A DNA stretch of 64,000 bases from Sanderia malayensis (lineage: Eukaryota; Cnidaria; Scyphozoa; Semaeostomeae; Pelagiidae): assembly GCA_013076295.1 (NCBI GenBank), contig RQOL01000616.1, positions 4,120,392-4,184,391 of the forward strand, in the 5' to 3' direction. The notes beneath the pieces are model-generated. The model did no database searches. It was not told the DNA's origin and saw only the letters and a program-made list of their open reading frames with translations. A program made the translations under genes and the position numbers. Of this stretch, positions 24,301 to 35,048 are shown piece after piece; within the stretch, counting starts at the first letter, position 1; each line of letters starts with the position of its first letter.

Positions 24301-26434
24301 TGAAATCAATGGAGATCATTTCACCTCGATTTCTGCAGCGCTTAGCTAACTTCTTATTACCACGGGAATTTTTTTAACCCGCCTCAAAGAAAGAAGGACG
24401 TAATTTGGTTTAATATTGTAACAATTTTTTGGATATTTTTGGTTTCTTATCACTTCTTAAATTATTCAATCATCGAGATTACGTAATCATGCTGATATGC
24501 ACTGCACGTAAAATCAGCATAACTTAAATGTTACAATTCAATTAATTCAATTCAATACGAGTTATCGAAATGAGTAACGAAGCTTAACACTATGGTGGCT
24601 TACCACAATATTCCTAATCAATTCAATGTCTGCTTGGACCAGGTCATGGGTGAAACAGTAAATTGAGTCAAGGATAATTCTGATTCAATTACAACTATTA
24701 TTGCATAATTATTCGAAATAAGTTTGCTTAATTATCACACGAGGAATCTATCGCTATTTAGGCATGTTGTCCGAAGTGGAAACAGTATAGAAAACTATCT
24801 GTGATCACGAGCCAAAAAGTGTACAATATTTGTACAATTTACGAAGCAATACCTTGATTTGCCGAATAATTCGGTATAAACTAGAATCCGAGTTGCTTGA
24901 TTATACTTGATTATGCTGAAACAGAGGCTACTAAAAATGAAACAGAGACTGCAAGCTGTCCGATTTCGACAATTAATAATTAAACAAGTCGCTTTAGAAT
25001 TGTGAAGTGAATAAGTGAAAGCACGTTGTTCTTAACAACAATTTCAATGCGCATGTCTTCTGTTTAACTGTATACCAATACATCAATGTCGGGTTAGGGC
25101 ATGCCTTGTACAAAAAAATGCATCTGGATGGTTTTGTAAATGATTTCTGCGGTATTCTTTGAATTCTAAGTCGCTGAGGACCCAGACAACTCTTTTACGT
25201 AAGGACAAAAATGCAGCGAATATAGAAGAAGGCAGAACAGACACGAATTAAAAACATGGAGCCAGAGGTGATCTCTAATGAACCCCGATTGAAAAATCCC
25301 ATTGAACTCGAAAACAATTGAGGCTGTTATCTAAGCACAGATAAGATTCTTAAGCATACTGACATTGGCAGTTCTGTTCAATTCACTCCAATTCGTAACA
25401 ATGGGATTAAGGTCGTCATGATCTTAATCAATGTCCATTGAAAAACCAACGTGCTACTATGATGATTATTATTATCCGTAACACACCAAATTTCCTGCCT
25501 CCAAAGAAAGCCTGCGATTAAACACGATATTAGTTTCAGATCTGGGTGTGTTTAACTGGATGGCGCACAGGGACACAATGCTACCGGATAGGATTTTCTG
25601 GAATAGGAAGGATGAACAACTCTACCGACGGTCAACAAAAGCTCATCTTCGTCCTCCGATCCTGCTTTTCGTCTCGACCTTATGAAGTGAAACTTGCCTC
25701 ATAATCTCTTCCCAACACCTTGTTGATGCAGCCTGATGCGTCCAGCGTAATTCCCATGTCGCCAAAATTGCAAAACACAAGACTGTTCTTATATTGCATG
25801 GGATTAATCTATACAAAATAATGACGTCACGAGATGGCAGGATCATTCTGAATCATTGAGATATTTAGCGCTCGGTGTTGTGGTTATGCTATATGCAGCT
25901 TTCAAGCATGCACGTGTTATTAATTTCAGTAAAAAGCACAGGTTTGCCTTGATAGATCCTGGTTATATCGAGCTTGTTTATTGAAGTCCCTCTTTCTTGT
26001 GTTTCTAGGTCTGGTTCCAGAATCGCAGAGCCAAGTGGAGAAAGCGAGAGAAACTGAACATGGTGTACCAACAACAACAACAGACAAGCATGCTAGCTGC
26101 ACCTACTCCATGTGACATCCCAAACCAATACCACTTATCAAACAGTCCAAAGCAACCAACTCCAACTCGACCAGGGGCTCCAGCATTGAGCCATCACGGA
26201 GGACCATTTCAACCGTGGACCCAACAGTATTATTCCCAACAAGGCAGCTTCTCTCCCTACGCGGACTATCACACAACACAGGCAGCATACGCACGTCAAA
26301 CACAACAGTTCTACGCAGCACAAAACAACTCAAGAATATCAGAGGCTGATACAATGCCCCAGCCAACCTCACCATACGAACAGAATGGATTCAGTGCACC
26401 TACCAAGGGCCACAGTCAACTGATTTATGCTTAG
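18310..26434 (+). CDS. Paired-like homeodomain transcription factor (Arx/aristaless-like)
   Basis: Three exons: 18310-18562, 23503-23681, 26009-26434; phases agree and give 285 aa. Exon 1 encodes a Ser/Pro-rich acidic N-terminus. The homeodomain spans about residues 99-158 ([18 protein letters not shown] at its start, [15 protein letters not shown] at its end). It has Gln at homeodomain position 50 and Asn at 51, the paired-like class that binds TAAT-based palindromes. The intron between homeodomain residues 46 and 47 is the position typical of paired-class genes. The C-terminus is Gln/Pro/Tyr-rich and ends in LIYA; no OAR motif or paired domain was seen. The homeodomain looks closest to Arx/Al, but Alx, Otp or Rx relatives cannot be excluded without a tree. 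It is a nuclear developmental regulator by family knowledge. The long introns (4.9 and 2.3 kb) contain no other gene I can support. Confidence 0.85.
18563..23502. other. 4.9-kb first intron of the homeobox gene
   Basis: AT-rich, without supportable genes. It contains a three-copy 22-bp repeat (20897-20963). The size of this intron next to a developmental regulator makes enhancer content plausible, but no specific sites are claimed. Confidence 0.5.
20897..20963. repeat. 22-bp minisatellite, three copies
   Basis: GGCAGAGCTCGTGGGAGCAA-like units start at about 20897, 20919 and 20941 with minor changes. Confidence 0.75.
23682..26008. other. 2.3-kb second intron of the homeobox gene
   Basis: AT-rich intron that interrupts the homeodomain codons. 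No coding or repeat feature stands out. Confidence 0.5.
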
Positions 26435-28029
26435 CTTTAAAGCATTCATATAATCAAATGTTGAACTATAATTTTAGAATGAAATATAGTTACGTTTAGA
26501 GGACCTGTCCAGAAGTACTATTGGATAATGTCGATACTACGAGATCGCTTTTCAAGGTATAAGCATAAGGAGTAGGTCGGGAGATTTTTATATCAGCGTA
26601 AGCTTTCTTCTATGTCATATATAGTTTATGTTCGAATACACTTTCAGCTGGAAGAATTTACAGAACATTACCCTACAGCTGAATAACCTATTTGAGCCAT
26701 CTCGTCTGCCTCAGAATGGGCCAATATGTCAATCAGAAAAGCCTTAAAGTTATCAGCAAACTGTATATATTTTAAATTGAAGAACAAGAGTAAAGGGTTT
26801 TCAATTTCTGCTTAATTGGGGTATAACTATATATACATATATACATAATACAAGCTACGCTTTTATAAGCATTTTATTTCTGTTCAGTTATTTACTTATT
26901 TTTATTCGTTTTGTTACTTCATAATCATCGGTTTTTTCATTCATATTTAGTTGCATCGTTCATTTCTTTATTCTTAAAAACATTTTATACTACGCTGACA
27001 TTCATTTGTTAATTATGAACGTTGATAAATTAATATCAAATTGTAAATAATGCATTTGTAGCATACAGAATAGTATGATAAAAGGCTATTACTTCAATTC
27101 ATTTTGCTATTGCTCTCATCAAAATCTAAAGGCATCAAACAGAAGGTTTACATACGCAATAAAGCATGAGTGCTCTGCTCAAATCATGATAGTAAGTGCA
27201 ATTACAGTCAATAGTGCTGCAAAGTTCAATAATGTCTATTAAATATTGTCATATCCTCTTCCTCAACTATGTCACTTAGTTATATATGATTCAAATACAC
27301 ACTGCTTGCCAACAAGATCAACGACACCATGCTGTTAAAAAATTGCAAATTTAGAGGCTTTTTAAGCCAAAAAATTGAGATAAAATGAGACAATTCTATT
27401 TCGATGATTAGGTCACCGTGGAAGATAACAAATTTCTATTGCCTTGACTAAGGATCTATGCTGTCTTAACTGAAAACGTGGGCCAAAAAGAACACAGTAA
27501 TAATCTTCCTTGAAGCCATAACTCAATTATTGTGGTTTCTGGCTATAATCAGTTTCAGAGCAAGCCTAATTATTTGATTAGTTCATATCAGCTTTACAAA
27601 CCAATGCACATGTCTATGTCCTCGCTTCTCTCGGGGTCACAAGAGCACCAGAACGAGGTCGTCCTATCAGGTGGTACCATCCAAGTTTGATTGACATGAA
27701 GGGAGATTGACAATAGAGGCACGTGACTTAAACCAGGTTCAAATATTTGAAAGACACAAAGAAAGTCAGGTGGATGAAATGAAAAATTTGTGTTTTCCTT
27801 GTTTTTCAACAAAGTTGCGAGAATCCAAAAACTTCAAACGAGATAAAAAATTACGGCCCAAATAAACCTGGCAAAAATTATTGCTGCTTGTAAAAACTAT
27901 AAAAGTATCCCTGGCGCTGAGGATTGTTTAAATGTAAAATTATAAAGCGTATGGCACGAAGAAACTCTTAGCTTCTCAGTAGAATGACTTGATAAAATGT
28001 CAATGATGGCGTTGGATAACTTTAAAAGT
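26435..28029. other. 3' flank of the homeobox gene and intergenic DNA
   Basis: Probable 3' UTR with a candidate AATAAA at 27158-27163, then AT-rich DNA separating two convergent genes. A short minus-strand ORF at 27594-27812 has no recognisable domain and was not called. Confidence 0.45.
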
Positions 28030-30359
28030 TCAAGCTTTAGGCCATGCTGTCACTGTCGCTAAATGTTTTAATTCAAGTGACCCAGCACTAATTTCAATAG
28101 AGAAGTACCCAAAAACCACACTAAAGACTTCGTATTCACCAAAGTTGACTAAAGCCAGCGACAGACACAAATAATTAGAATGCGGGTAAATTTTAAACAT
28201 ACCTTTTGTAAAGTTGTCCTTTAGCTGCAGAAGAAACAACGCCTTTATGAGACTCACAAACTTTCGCATCCGGATACTTGCTGCACAAAAGTGGCCTCAA
28301 CTCTCTGGAGAGAAAAGATTTATAAAATATGGAATATGAAAGTGCCACAACTTAAAAATATCCGGGGAATACAATAGAAATGGCCAAACAATCGACAAGT
28401 TGACAATACAACAAATCAAACCCCGGATTGTTTTCGCAAGTCATTTGCAGTCCAAATTTTTTAGCATCTTCTTGGAGATCTTTCAGCGAATTGTGTCCAC
28501 ATTTTTCTCTATAAGAATAAAATCAATTTAGAACTTAAATATTCAGAAGCTTTAGAGCAAGAAGTGTAAATTGCACGGTTTGTAAACTGCAGAATTTCAA
28601 GTCAAGAAGTTTGCAAGATTGCAACTTCATGATTTGACATTCTTGACTAACCGCAAAAAAGAGGGCAACGCAAAAATATTAGCAAGTTCCATCAACATTA
28701 CTTTTGTTCTTTGTTCAAGTCATAAATAACCCAAACTTTAAGTCTTTTGACAGTCTTGTTATTCATGAAAGGTAGCTCTAATTTCGCAAAATAACTGAAA
28801 GAAAAGAAGCTCAATCTTAAAGAAAAGAAGACAAGATTAAAGAGAGAAATAATACGTTGGATAAAGCTATAAAAACAAATGTTATACTTTAATAACAAAA
28901 CAAAATAGAACATATTGATTGGCAAACTAAATAATTTCGATTAATAGATTGAATTATTAATTGTAAGAGCAACTGCCTGATTAAATTAGTCCTATATTAG
29001 CCAGCCTCAACGATAACTAATCGAATAGCCCATTAACTCGAAGAATAATCTGTTAACATATTAGTTAATTAAATGTATATTAAATTTAATTTGAATCAGT
29101 AAGGCCGGATCTCCTATAGACAAAGTTTTTAGACAATTTATCATGAAGAAATTGGTAGAATATTGGATAAGAAAATGATTTCTGTGAAATGAGTGGCAAT
29201 CAGCTTAATCAAATTTGAAACGGATTGGAAATCTGATATCATTGAGACCTTTAGCATGCACAGAAACAAGATAGACTGAATTAAAGCTATTAATATTATC
29301 AATGAATTCTATGTGATCATGTGAGTACCTGTCTCTACTGTAGGTTGGGACGCCGTCTGTTCTTGAGCCATTTAATAGGACGTATACAATTCCTTGGACT
29401 TTTTCAGCAAACTGCAAAATTGAAGGGCAGGGTAGGTCGGGGCTCGGGTAATTAGCAAGCAGTTTAAGAAGCTAATATACAAATAAATCAATTAATAAAT
29501 AGATAAATGAATAAAGTTAAAGAGCTGAAATTTAAGTAAATAAATAAATAGATGAATAGATTGATGAATGAACGAATTAATACAGAACTAATAATAAGAT
29601 GCTTTTAATTGAATTGAATTGTACCTGTTTTGATGCAAAGGCCCAATAAGGGTAATACACTTCAAACCCACAATCCTTTTGGGTCGGACAATTTGTATGA
29701 TTAATTCCATCGCTAGAATTTCCACCACACCACACCAAGTTGTTTGCTATGTAACTTAAAAAATACAGACAAATATTGAATATTTGTTATAAATTTTAGC
29801 AATATGCATTGTAGTATAAGTATGTTTTGATTGTGCGAAGGCTTACCCTTGGAGAGTGTTTCCCAGTGACACAAACGAAGGATTAATGCGAGTTAAGATC
29901 TCCACCGTATCCTTTGTAGCTTCCCAAAATAAAGTCTGAAGAAAAAGTCTTATTTTCTATCTAGGCCTTCACTCAACACGTGTTCCTCTGAAGATCACGT
30001 GCCAAATGAAGGTGGAACAGGGACAATACAAAAACTAAAAGAAATTTTCAACATGTTTTGTTAAAGACCACAACGAATTCAAATCGTACCTTGTTCAGTA
30101 ATTTATTTTCGTCAGCATAATTGAAAAACTGTGAATAATCGTCAGGTTGCACATGACAGCCACTCTTATACGCAAATGCAGCATGAAATGTCTCCCATAG
30201 TAAAGTACAATTTTTTGGTGTAGTCCCAGGACTAATTATGTTAAAGAACTCGTGACAACGCCCAATGAAAATCTCCTTCAAGTTTTTAGTCGTTGCAGGA
30301 TTTGCACAAGAAGATGCCAAACAAAGAGTAACAAGAAGGCCAAGATGCTTACCAATCAT
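28030..30359 (-). CDS. CD38: Secreted ADP-ribosyl cyclase / cyclic ADP-ribose hydrolase (CD38 family)
   Basis: Eight exons on the minus strand: 30359-30090, 29935-29847, 29754-29625, 29411-29329, 28794-28702, 28508-28410, 28304-28203, 28120-28030 (318 aa). Residues 1-20 are a signal peptide (GKHLGLLVTLCLASS). Family motifs follow in order: IFIGRCHEFF, AFAYKSGC, LFW (W94), NTLQGYIANNLVWCG, FAEKVQGIVYVLLNGSR, and KLELPF with the probable catalytic Glu at 197. The paired C-terminal cysteines (MTCEN, LLCSKYPDAKVC) match CD38. The family converts NAD to cyclic ADP-ribose and NADP to NAADP, calcium-mobilising messengers. W94, W157 and E197 align with human W125, W189 and E226, but the acidic E146-D147 pair of human CD38 is Gly115-Asn116 here. 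The exon 6 donor (GTATTG) is weak; reading through it gives an alternative C-terminus with a stop at 28352. No membrane segment other than the signal peptide is seen, so secretion is inferred. Confidence 0.8.
29475..29580. repeat. AAAT/GATGAAT-type simple repeat in a cyclase-gene intergenic/intron position
   Basis: Runs of AAATAAAT, GATGAATAGATTGATGAATG and similar units lie in the intron between cyclase exons 3 and 4. Confidence 0.6.
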
Positions 30360-31069
30360 GGTTGATGCTCACGGCAACTATTATAAGTTTAACTGAACAG
30401 AAATGTTGGTATGTTATGTATTAAAAGGAATTATTGAGATAAGGATAGACGAGAAATTGCTAGTATGTGTACTCACGTCCGCTGCACGTAAAAGCGATTA
30501 GTGAAAGAGAGAAGAAACATTTAACCTAACATTATGAAACCTTAACAACCACACGATTCTCATGTTAATATTTGATCTTAAAACAAGTTCAAGTTTCATT
30601 CCTTACAATTCTTGATAATTTATTCAAGCATGGATACAATAGCGAAAACGGAGGCGAAGTCCATCAACACAAAAGACAAACCATTTATAAACATTCCATT
30701 ATTAATCTTTATCTGAGTAATACAACAAACACTATGTGAAAAGCTATGGCAACACTTCTAAACAGTAATAGAATTAATAATATTTTATTTGTTCCCATCA
30801 GTGAGTTTTTCATGCAAAATAACTATTTACAATGTTACTGTGCTTGCAAGTGTAAATAAAAAAAGTTATGAAACATTGTATGAAATACTTTTTATAAAAA
30901 ATAAGCCCTAATTTATTCGAAAATATATTTAAATAACCTATTTTTAGACCATAAGTAACAAGTAATACAAAATATAAGCTGTGAAATGCGCTGTAGCAGC
31001 AATGATGCGAGCTTACTTTAACGAGTACTAAATAAAAGTTTTTATACCTTGAGAGTCAATATAATTCTA
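30360..31069. other. Intergenic DNA between two minus-strand genes
   Basis: This is the promoter side of the cyclase gene and the 3' flank of porcupine. It is AT-rich with no ORF. TTTATT at 30912-30917 (AATAAA on the minus strand) is a candidate porcupine polyadenylation signal. Confidence 0.5.
30912..30917 (-). terminator. Candidate polyadenylation signal of porcupine
   Basis: AATAAA on the minus strand about 150 bases beyond the stop codon; other AATAAA copies lie farther on. Confidence 0.4.
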
Positions 31070-34000
31070 TCATGAGGTCTTCCATTTACCTAATTTCTTC
31101 AACCAATGCGGTGATTCGAACAACACTCCATCTCGAATCATTTTGTTGACAACAAAGACACCGAACATGACGTAGTGGCACACGTATCCAAGATTAGCCC
31201 ATTTGCGCAAGGCGTGGTACATGGAATAGCCCTGAAAAAGATACAAGTCGCATGTTGGAAATGTAGTACACACACAAAATGTCATTTACTTCTGCAAATA
31301 TAGTACATTAAAATTTATGGCCAACAGTTGCGTGAATTTCAAAGAAAAATCAGGTTCAGGCACTTCATGGCACAGATGGACAACAGCTATCTCGACTGCC
31401 CATTCTAGTACATTCGCTATTTTGAACAAACTGTGATTTCTCTTTAAAACTTGAGATAGCAGATGTTTGTACTGGGGTCAAATATAAAATTTCCCATCTT
31501 ACAGAACTGTATGTAAGGGGTGATACAATTTCCTATCTTAGAGAATGTGCACTCGCTGTTTAAGCTAGTACCTGGCAGAAAGAGTAATAAGTTGAAGATT
31601 TTGCTTTCTTACCGTATCTTGTATTTCAGGATTGTTATCAAATAGACATCCCAGATAAGCTAGATTCCATAGAGCCACAAATCCAAAAGCAAGGTTCGTA
31701 CAAACAACCCAAAAATTAGTCTGTGGAAACAAATCAATGCGGTATATAAATAGTTGACATCTAGTCGACTATTAACAATTTCAATGAATGTAACAAGTTA
31801 TTACCTGTTTGTAGCTATGGTTACAGTCTGATTTGCATCTTCGTGCTTCTATACAAGAATCAAATGTTGTTGCAAGAGTCTTACGTATATCTGTCGAAAA
31901 CGAGAAATATATGCTAACATTTCTACTTAGCAAGCAAAATCAGCAATTTGCTTCTTATAACAGAGATAAATCGGAATTGAGAATTGAAAAAGCGAAATAG
32001 CCTCACCGTTCTCTATGTAAGCAAATATCCCAATCGACAAAAGAATGATAGACAATTGGAAATTTAAACCCTGTAATGAATATAAACTCTCCTGTAAGCT
32101 GACTGGGATATTGGGGAACTTTCAATGATGTCTTTTCCATTGGGTATGGGGTATAGATAAAATAATACAAGGTGAAACTATATGAATGTAGCAAAATGTT
32201 TTTACGAGCAAATATAGTGCTCTATACCATGATAGTCAGAGCAAGATTACAATGGTAAGAATAACGCACAAAGAACACTATATTGGTTGTTATTCAGAAC
32301 TTCATGCTGCTGCGATCAGCGGACAACACAGACATCAGTTTTCTGATGATTGCAATTGCGTGAAACTCTGAGTAACAATTTGTTATTCTTATGGTTTTAA
32401 GGTGCGAACTATACATACATGCAGCATTGCACTTGCAAAGTAAGTCAAAAGTATTGCTGGAAATATCCCAATAGATTTATAGTAGCTTTTGAAGACATCT
32501 AAAAGAAATGCGAGATTGATAACACTTCTCTGAATTCTCTAACAAATACTGACAGTCTAAAAATAAAAATTTCAAAGTAATATTCTTACAATTTTTCAAC
32601 CAATAATGCATTGGCAAGTTCCAATTTGTCACTACTTCAACCAATGATCTTGGAATTTCAACTTCCATTGGATTGGAAACAGGCCTTGACCTTGCATTTA
32701 AGAAGATAGATCAGTGAAATTGAAAGTAAATAAAGAAAAGAATTTTGACAAGCAAGCAATACTTAATTGCTAACACAGACCCAGAATTCTGACATCATTG
32801 TAGCTTGGAGCTTGTGACCCCAAAATGACACTCTAGAGCAAATAACCTGAGTATTTATTTACTGGCTATGGGTACGTGAGCTGATGGCTTGCAATTCGCT
32901 GCTCTAACCATTCATGGATTCAAAATCATAAGGCTTGCTTTCACAAGGATACAAAATTCAGCACCTTAACCACTGGGCTAATATCTAATTTAGTTTACCA
33001 TGTAATTTCTTCGGTTGTTTTCAAGTCACTGTTTTTCTCTTTGGTTCCATTTTGTGAAGAAACTTCTTGCACCTCAGTATCAGTAGATTTTTCAGATACG
33101 TGATGAATTGTGGCAACACCCATAACAAGGCAAGTTGACTCAGATATGTAGCTTACAAAATATGTACTAAATCGAAATCCGTTAGCATCCTTATAGGCAT
33201 CCAGCCACCTGGAAATAAGCATAAACATTGCTTTACCATACTTGTTCAACAACCAAGCTTATAATCGTACATCAAGACAATTTCAAGTGTAAATACATAC
33301 TTGCTTGATCCCAACTGTGGCAGTAAGAATGAGTTTCCACATGTTGACCAAAGAAGACAAACTGTTGATAACATGATGGTCTTAAAAACATTACCAATCC
33401 ATGAAAAAGTCTGGGAAAAAAATTGATAATTACAGTGGTAGCACAATTGTTAATTGTAGCTAAAATCATAACAATATTCCTTTAAGTAGCATTCAAGCAA
33501 ATACTTACCAATTGATTTGGCGAAAACAATTGCAAATAGTCTTTGTAAGTAATAAATGGCCCAAATATGATACTTGCTGGATTCAGGAGATAGCCAAAAT
33601 AACCAAAAGAACTCAAATTTTCCAGATCTTTACAATTCTTCTCAAACCCAAGGTAAATCAACTTCATGGATACGATCATAACAGATCCTGAAAATAAGTT
33701 CTTAATCATTGAAAAATAACATGTGAAGTTTATATAAGAGTGTAGATTACAGAAGAGTGTGTAAAATAAAACTGTATAGACCTCTTATTTTATTCCATTC
33801 AAGTTCTTCAACAATAAACTTTTCACTGGAAGAAAAAGGCACCATTGATTATTCTGTCTGGTTGGACCAAAAAGCTACAGGCAAAGTGAACTTTAGGGTG
33901 TAAATCAAGATCTGTGGTGCAGCAATGCAGAACAAAGTGGGACATTTAAGCTGTCACACAAACTTTGAAGTGGTGCGCAGGGCCGGTTCCAGAAAATGTT

Positions 34001-34701
34001 CTTCGGGGGGTGTAAGCTCTTATGTACCGAGTATTTAAAAAAAAACCTTACCACAAAACCATATAAACTTTCGTAACTTAATTTTACCGACCAAAAATCG
34101 AAATTTACCGAGTAAATTGCTAAAACTCAATTCTTGGGGGGGGGGTGTCACACCCCCCCACACCCCATGGAACCGGCCCTGGTGGTGCGGTCGAGGGGAT
34201 ATGGAGTGGAATCAGAGTTTGATGCAAAAAATTGAGGGAAAAATTCTTTGACGCATTTGATACTCACCATCCGAGAAGAATTCCAACACAAACAAACGAC
34301 AGAAACGCCCCACTTCCGGTAATAGAATGAGAGAAACAAAGGTATCCTATAACGCATAGCAGTACGACATAACCCGAAGCATTTCCATAAAAATGCCATA
34401 GGCCACCGATACCAGATAACGCAGACAGAAAATGGATTACTTTTGGGCTGACTTTAGCCAATGAAATACACCTCAGTAGCAAACACAGCACAAGTAATAG
34501 CCACACAGATTCCAGACCTTGTAATAGTGTGGGAGAACAACAATCCCTCAAAACACTATATTCATTTTGTATTCTCTGCTGCTCTTGAAACATCAACTGT
34601 TCTAGAATCTGTTCTTCTGAGAAGGCATCCAAATCAAAACCATCCTCTTCTTGTTCATTAGGATTCCATAAATCTAAGCCCTTTTCCTCTTCCAATGCCA
34701 T
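31070..34701 (-). CDS. PORCN: Porcupine, Wnt serine O-palmitoleoyltransferase (MBOAT family)
   Basis: Eleven exons on the minus strand: 34701-34268, 33825-33782, 33687-33509, 33410-33301, 33208-32999, 32690-32590, 32498-32419, 32070-32007, 31890-31805, 31720-31613, 31231-31070. Phases agree and give 525 aa, slightly longer than vertebrate PORCN (about 460) because of an acidic N-terminal extension of about 50 residues. It is a multipass ER membrane enzyme that attaches palmitoleate to a conserved serine of Wnt proteins, which Wnt secretion requires. Diagnostic stretches: [16 protein letters not shown] near the start, IVFGP-like [51 protein letters not shown], then ASAMLH with the catalytic MBOAT histidine at residue 386, and [20 protein letters not shown] at the C-terminus. 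A Ser/Thr/Glu-rich loop (about 300-325) is species-specific. Intron 1 holds a MITE insertion. The start lies 347 bp from the divergent transporter gene. Confidence 0.93.
33978..34181. mobile_element. 204-bp non-autonomous hAT-type MITE in porcupine intron 1
   Basis: The ends CAGGGCCGGTTCC (33978-33990) and GGAACCGGCCCTG (34169-34181) are perfect inverted repeats. GTGGTGCG flanks both sides (33970-33977 and 34182-34189), an exact 8-bp target duplication. The interior is non-coding, with G- and C-runs near the right end. The terminal CAGGG matches the larger hAT element at 6695, but the rest of the ends differ, so that element is not clearly its mobiliser. Confidence 0.9.
34182..34250 (-). repeat. 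Right half of an inverted duplicate interrupted by the MITE
   Basis: On the minus strand this reads TTTTTTGCATCAAACTCTGA then TCCACTCCATATC. With the left half at 33950-33977 it matches 37229-37303 in opposite orientation. Confidence 0.7.
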
Positions 34702-35048
34702 TTTTAATATGCTGTTTCTTCTACCACTTCACATTCTCACATGTCCCTGTTTTATTTCTTTCTGCATGATTCATTCATTCATGCGCTGCGCAGTCGCAAT
34801 TATCTCATCAGGACAAACGAGTTGTTGTTGTTGCGTTGCGATTCATTCAACTCATTTTGACCCAGTGAGTTGACCTGACCTGAGTTGCGAATTGCGATGT
34901 CAAGCCACCACATGCCATTGATCAGACAGATAGATTTGTGGATGGGTCATTCTCTTGCAAGATAGTTTGGTTACATTTTGGTAACTATAATAATTATTTG
35001 ATGGATAAGCTCTAATTTTTGCTCTTCAGACTTTTTATCTTTGATGAA
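34702..35048. promoter_or_regulatory. Probable bidirectional promoter between porcupine and the SLC15-like gene
   Basis: The two start codons point away from each other across 347 bp. The interval is locally richer in CG-containing motifs such as TTGCGTTGCG than the flanks. A splice-acceptor-like CTCTTCAG just before the transporter ATG suggests a 5' UTR intron on that side. No TATA box is evident. Shared regulation is inferred from spacing only. Confidence 0.45.

Noticed and set aside
27594..27812. 72-codon minus-strand ORF downstream of the cyclase gene
   Set aside because: No recognised motif and not linkable in phase to the cyclase exons.
28030..28310. A second, tandem ADP-ribosyl cyclase copy
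   Set aside because: The two exon-like segments join in phase to exon 6 and supply the expected C-terminal cysteines, so they are better explained as the last exons of the same gene.
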